Of a stretch of DNA of 64,000 nt, positions 59,358 to 64,000 are shown in pieces. Origin of the DNA: Bimuria novae-zelandiae CBS 107.79. Taxonomy: Eukaryota; Ascomycota; Dothideomycetes; Pleosporales; Didymosphaeriaceae. Each line of letters starts with the position of its first letter. The stretch's first letter is position 1. Both the position numbers and the translations under genes were made by a program. Under the pieces are notes generated by a model. That model was not told the origin of the DNA and made no database searches. It saw nothing but the letters and a program-made list of their open reading frames with translations. The stretch lies in the NCBI GenBank assembly GCA_010015655.1, contig ML976657.1:124001-188000 (forward strand), written 5' to 3'.

Positions 59358-61145
59358 ATGGCGACGCTGAGGACTGTCTGCCGCACGCCTCTGAGGCAGC
59401 TTTGCCCCCGCTCTTCGTATGCAGTTGCTACGAACCACCCCAGACTGCCTCCGCGCCAGTGGCGGAGCTATGCCTCGTCTGCAGACAGCCAGCACAAGGT
59501 GTGTAACTTGATCACCTCAATGCTCATCCAATGTGCTAACTGGCATATAGTTGCTGTCGGCAAGCCTCGAAGACATCGACCCGGCCGTTTACAAGATCAT
59601 TGAAAATGTGCGCCGATTCCCAAATTCCGAGCTCAATCGAAGCTTACCATGGTTGCGTAACAGGAGAAGAACCGCCAGAAACACTTTATAAACCTCATCC
59701 CCTCAGAGAACTTCACCTCGCAAGCTGTGCTCGATGCCCTCGGCAGTGTCATGCAAAGTACGTTCTGCGTCGAATATCACGTTATGGACAACGTCTCACG
59801 CGTCCAACAGATAAATACTCGGAGGGGTACCCAGGAGCACGATACTACGGAGGCAACGAATGGATTGACGAGGCAGAGCGTCTCTGCCAGCAAAGAGCGC
59901 TTCAGGCGTTTGGCCTGAACGAGGCGGAATGGGGTGTCAATGTGCAGCGTGAGTAGGACGGAGTCACTGCTGCAAGTGCCCTGCTAATCAACCTCACAAG
60001 CCCTCTCTGGCTCTCCAGCAAACCTCTACGCTTATTCCGCCATCCTAAACGCGCACGACCGCATCCTCAGCCTCGATCTACCCCACGGCGGCCACCTGTC
60101 GCACGGCTACCAAACTCCCACTAAGAAGATCTCGGCAGTATCCAAATACTTTGAGACACTTCCGTACAGGCTAGACGAGAAAACTGGGCTTATCGACTAT
60201 GTGCAAATGGAGTGGCTGGCGAACCTCTACCGCCCCAAGGTGATTGTTGCGGGAACATCCGCTTATAGCCGCCTCATCGAGTACGAGCGAGTTCGGAAGA
60301 TGGCAGACAGCGTGAACGCCTACGTCCTTTCGGATATGGCCCACATTTCAGGCCTCGTCGCTGCGGGCGTGATCCCCTCGCCTTTCCCGTATTCCGATAT
60401 CGTCACCACGACGACCCACAAGTCCCTGCGCGGTCCCAGAGGCGCCATGATCTTCTACCGGAAAGGTGTTAGGCGGGTTGACAAAAAGGGCGTCGAAGAG
60501 AAGTACGATCTGGAGGGCCCGATCAACATGTCGGTTTTCCCTGGACACCAAGGTGGTCCTCATAATCATACTATCACGGCGCTGGCTGTCGCCTTGGCCC
60601 AGGCGCAAACCAAGGAATTCAAAGACTACCAGCAACAGGTGCTCGTCAATGCGAAGGCTTTTGCAGAGCGATTAGGCAACTCCAAGGAACAAGGCGGCTT
60701 GGGCTACACAATCGTCAGCGGCGGCACGGACAATCATCTCGTGCTCATTGATCTCAAGGACAAGGGTGTCGACGGTGCCCGTGTGGAGCGCGTGCTCGAG
60801 TTGGTCGGCGTAGCTAGTAACAAGAACACTGTTCCGGGCGACAAGTCAGCCATGAAGCCTGGAGGTCTGCGCATGGGCACGCCGGCGATGACGACGCGAG
60901 GCTTCCAGGCCGAGGATTTCCGCCGTGTTGCAGATGTTGTACACCGTGCCGTTGGCATTACACAGAAGCTAGACAAGGACGCGAAGGCCAAGGCCGAACA
61001 GGCAGGCAGGAAAGCTCCCGGGAGCGTGGCGGCGTTTAAGGAATATGTGGGTGAAGGTGAAGATATCACTGACATGGTGTCGCTGCGCAAGGAAGTCGAG
61101 GACTGGGTGGGCACTTTCAGTTTGCCCTGGGTGAAGCAGCCTTAG
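59358..61145 (+). CDS. shm1: Serine hydroxymethyltransferase, mitochondrial
   Basis: PLP enzyme interconverting serine plus tetrahydrofolate with glycine plus methylene-THF; 524 aa in five exons: 59358-59498, 59551-59607, 59664-59757, 59811-59948 and 60001-61145. The N-terminal 45 residues are Arg/Ser-rich and free of acidic residues until Asp43 ([16 protein letters not shown], then RQWRSYASS), a mitochondrial presequence. Core motifs are [56 protein letters not shown] and [14 protein letters not shown]. The PLP lysine is in [13 protein letters not shown] (about residue 284). [11 protein letters not shown] and [16 protein letters not shown] follow. Length fits fungal SHM1. Feeds one-carbon metabolism. 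Confidence 0.97.
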
Positions 61146-61565
61146 ACGCGGAAACGTAGACTTCGTATTGTGGCATTACGGCATTATTGTAGGGTTTGCA
61201 CACAGCAAACGGCCATTCACCAATTTTCAGCCTGGCCTCTAATATATATCGGTTTCCTTCCAATTTCGCTGTCTTGTTCTACATCCACTCTCCTCGCTCA
61301 TCTGCCTCCACACATCTGCAATCGCGAGCTACACGCACATCGCAACGGTCACCACAACCGACATCGTCACCCATCAGCGCCATAGCTTCGCTCCTACAAC
61401 AACAAGTAAGTCACCCCTCGATCCAGCATATGTGCCCCAGCTTACCCGGTCCATAGGTTCCTCCAGCATCTGCAACGCCTACTACACCTACCGCACAAAG
61501 CTCTTCCTCTCGACACCAGCGAGTTACCCCACGATACTACTTCACAGACCAACTCCACGACTACA
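61146..61565. other. SHMT 3' flank and leader of small gene
   Basis: About 420 bp. C/A/T-rich sequence before the small membrane protein gene could include an untranslated first exon. Nothing else seen. Confidence 0.35.
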
Positions 61566-61874
61566 ATGCTCTTCTTTCTCCTCCTCACTCTCTTCGCTGC
61601 CTTCACAGCCACCGCACCGACGACACACATAACATTCGCCGAGGTCGCCGAGCAGATGCCCGCATGGCCCGACTGGTTCACGCATGTAGGATGGGGTCTC
61701 GTGCTGTACGACGTGCTGAGCGGCGTCACGCTAGGCTACCTATGGTTGAGCGGCAAGCTGGACAATATGCTCGGGGGATCCAGGTGGTGGTATGGCGAGG
61801 GTCAGGGAGGGTTCGTGATGAGGGGCGATATGTCGAGACAGGAGTGGGAGATGAGGAGGTTGGGTTTGTTGTGA
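61566..61874 (+). CDS. Small membrane or secreted hypothetical protein, 102 aa
   Basis: Single frame with a hydrophobic N-terminus (MLFFLLLTLFAAFTATAP), a signal peptide or anchor. A second hydrophobic stretch (WGLVLYDVLSGVTLGYLWLSG, about 43-63) is followed by a Gly/Trp-rich segment and a charged tail (DMSRQEWEMRRLGLL). I do not recognise a family. It may be a two-pass membrane protein. An upstream exon is possible. Confidence 0.5.
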   Translation: MLFFLLLTLFAAFTATAPTTHITFAEVAEQMPAWPDWFTHVGWGLVLYDVLSGVTLGYLWLSGKLDNMLGGSRWWYGEGQGGFVMRGDMSRQEWEMRRLGLL

Positions 61875-62002
61875 GAGGTACACCTGGGGATGGGCAAGGG
61901 TGTGAGGTATAATAGCATATATTTTGACATTATCATTATGGAGGCGGCGGGTCCGTAGTTATTACATCAATCATCCTCATGTCCTACTTCAAATGGGGTC
62001 TT

Positions 62003-62717
62003 CTAGTACTGCCACGCTCCCGCATCCGTCTCGTTGGCTAGCGTGGTGTTAGTATGCAAGTCACTCCAGGGGGCATGGCATGGTGGCAGACGTACTAGTA
62101 ATGGAACTGAACACCAAGCAGTCGGCGCTTGGCGCGGTGAAGTTTGCAGTCTGCCCGTATACCGCCCACGGGTTGTACTGGTCCGCGGGATCGGGACACG
62201 CGATGAGACCACCCTCGAAGGCAAGGCTGCCAAGCGGGTCGGTCGGGTCCTCGCGAAACGTCCTCGACCAGCCGTCACGGACACTGCCTTCGGGGACGTA
62301 CGCGGAGTGCGCGGTGGTGTAGCTCATCCTGCCATCGGGGGCGATGTAGACTGTTTGTACCATTAGCTCTTGTTCTCTAATCCCAATTGAATGGTATGAC
62401 GTACCCTGCTGTCCTCCTGGAACAACCACACCCAGGCTAAGCGTCCCAAATCCACCCGCGAGAGTGGTCTGGTTGCCAGGATACTGCTCGCACGTTGCGT
62501 TGCCGACGACTTCGACGGGACAGTAGCCCGAGGGGGTGCCACCGAGCCAGAACTTCCCGCCGTTGGCTTGGAGAGGACGGAAATGAATGGGAGACGCGCT
62601 GCGGGCGGACAGGACCTGGAAGTATGCGGGTCCTGGGGCGGGTGCGGGGGTTTCGTAGCCTTGGGGTCTGGCTAGCACGCTGGCAAGCAGCGCAGAGAAC
62701 GCAGCGACGGACTTCAT
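62003..62717 (-). CDS. Secreted protein related to Aspergillus IgE-binding protein
   Basis: A small cell-surface or secreted protein, 200 aa in three exons (62405-62717, 62096-62350, 62003-62037). Signal peptide MKSVAAFSALLASVLARPQG. The body carries the family hallmarks: ARSASPIHFRPLQANGGKFWLGG, SGYCP, LGVVVPGGQQVYIAPDGRMSYTTAHSAYVPEGS and AFEGGLIACP. It ends DCLVFSSITTNETDAGAWQY. The first intron (54 nt) has no in-frame stop, so its retention would add 18 residues; the second intron also stays open. The biological role of this family is not established. Assignment from residue pattern. Confidence 0.75.
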
Positions 62718-63539
62718 TTTGATAACTCTTGTATGGATTACGGATGGTTGTACGAGCGTGTGCGCGCGTGTGTGTGTATTCTAGTAGCTGGCGTTTTGAA
62801 TATCGTCGGATGATGATGTGCTATGGATACACTCGAGCAGACAGCTACCTTTATAGTTTCTCAGGCGTGCTACCCACATCATACCGCGGCCCTATCATTC
62901 TCCATGTTAACGACCAAAGCTAACGTTAACGGTGCATTTGACAGTCCCAGGCAGCGCGCGGACGTTGCTCCCGTAACGTCCCACAGCGATCGGCACGCCC
63001 GGCACGTCCATCATCGCACGCCGCTCGCCCACGTAGCATCATGCGCACGAGAAATACTGCGGTCCGCACCACGGTGACCACAGTGACGTTCAATGTAATT
63101 AATGGTCTCTCGCACACGGGGTTCTACAAGCGTACCCCATCTTTTCGAAACGATAGCTCGCCTGTATGCGGCCACGGCACCCTCGCGTAGACCCCCGCCG
63201 CCACATCATAGCTCATTTCGGGAAATTACGATAGTCGAGATATTTGTTTGAGGGGCGTGATCAACAAAGTGCGCTGGTCTGCGAGGCGTGCTGATCGCGC
63301 GAAGCGGGATCATGATTTACGGTTGCACTTAGCATCGCATGGAGAAGAGGAAGCAGAGACTGGAGGCCAAAATGTGCTGAATGGGGGTCTGCCGACGGGT
63401 TCGAGTGACATCGAATGCGCTATGTGACCCCTGTACAAGTTTACAATGTTTAGCGTACTCGTCTGGCGACGCAGCCGCACTCTACCGTATTGACGCACGT
63501 GCCGCCCCGGTTCGCGTGGCGCCCCACTAACAGCATGCT
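62718..63539. other. Region upstream of the secreted-protein gene
   Basis: Promoter of the secreted protein, then about 0.6 kb with normal GC and no recognisable gene, up to the sharp AT-rich boundary. Confidence 0.4.
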
Positions 63540-64000
63540 CATCACCACAAAAATGAGGCTACAGAGAGCCACAAAATAGCTATTATTACAAGATTTTTTA
63601 GTAGATAGACTTATAATATACTTATTATTAGTATTTACTACTTATATTTGCTTAGGAGAGTAATTATATAGCTATAAAAGTTAACTTTTAGTAAAATAGC
63701 TAGTATAGCTTTTAAAGACTTCTTTAAAGCTATACTACTGCTAGCGCGTCTCTTAGGCTTAGGCTTTAAAAAAGAAGCTCTTAAGGCTTTACGCTTACCT
63801 TTTTACGTAATTTAAAATACTTTTTTTTACCTCGTGCATAGCCTTATATTTAGCCTTTATTTAATCTTTCTTTACTTTAGCTCTTTCTCTCTTTATACGC
63901 TTCTCCTTCTTCTCTCTCTCTCTCTAAGTGTCTTAGCAAACTTCCAAAGTTTCTTTTAATTAGCTTTTATAAGCTCTTCCTTATACTAAAGTTATTTATT
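63540..64000 (-). mobile_element. AT-rich RIP-like transposon relic (runs off window)
   Basis: Composition switches sharply near 63540 to strong A+T with many TA steps, continuing to the window end. Read on the minus strand, the part near 63780-64000 keeps coding-like Lys/Arg/Glu-rich segments (RERE then KKEKRIKRERAKVKKD, KAKYKAMHEV) broken by TAA and TAG codons. This resembles the basic C-terminus of a DDE transposase after C-to-T decay. The element family cannot be fixed from this fragment. Confidence 0.55.

Overview
The window is nuclear DNA of a filamentous ascomycete (Pezizomycotina, most likely Dothideomycetes or a close class; this placement is inference). The signs are genes split by many 40-70 nt introns with GT-AG ends and CTAAC/CTGAC branch sites, a HET-domain gene, a Num1/ApsA-type cortical protein, a divergent intron-bearing H3/H4 pair, a RID-type cytosine methyltransferase locus, and AT-rich islands of the kind left by RIP (repeat-induced point mutation). 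Two runs of N (26080-26129 and 37172-37215) mark a draft assembly. I found no bacterial, viral, CRISPR, rRNA or convincing tRNA sequence.

Layout. 0.4-3.3 kb: an SRPK-type kinase gene broken by one TAG, and a hypothetical protein. 4.3-5.1 kb: a Ras2-type GTPase. 5.1-7.4 kb: repeats, including a MITE-like inverted repeat. 7.4-9.7 kb: a propionyl/acetyl-CoA synthetase (ACSS3 type). 9.7-11.8 kb: an AT-rich island. 11.8-12.7 kb: a HAD dehalogenase. 13.7-15.3 kb: divergent histones H4 and H3. 15.8-18.3 kb: a peroxiredoxin-like protein and exonuclease V. 19.0-20.4 kb: a secreted GH43 glycosidase. 20.9-25.4 kb: a RED-like splicing factor, a histidine-rich protein and proteasome beta-5. 26.1-31.9 kb: a JHD1 histone demethylase divergent from SF3B6/p14. 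33.5-39.2 kb: phosphoketolase divergent from hexokinase. 39.5-44.6 kb: lysyl-tRNA synthetase divergent from a HET-domain protein. 45.4-49.5 kb: a Num1/ApsA-like PH protein. 52.8-56 kb: a CNS1 co-chaperone and a decayed RID/DmtA-type methyltransferase. 57.3-62.7 kb: an F-box-like protein, mitochondrial SHMT, a small membrane protein and a secreted IgE-binding-protein homologue. 63.5 kb to the end: a RIP-like transposon relic.

Most of the content is core eukaryotic: splicing, chromatin, translation, proteolysis and central carbon metabolism. The genes do not form one pathway. The only metabolic neighbourhood is hexokinase next to phosphoketolase, with a short-chain acyl-CoA synthetase about 24 kb away. 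The most interesting signal is genome-defence decay: a RID-family methyltransferase with three in-frame TAA codons and a frameshift, in the same window as AT-rich RIP-like relics. Exon structures of multi-exon genes were deduced by hand from splice consensus and frame. For the genes with explicit joins, the summed exon lengths are multiples of three.
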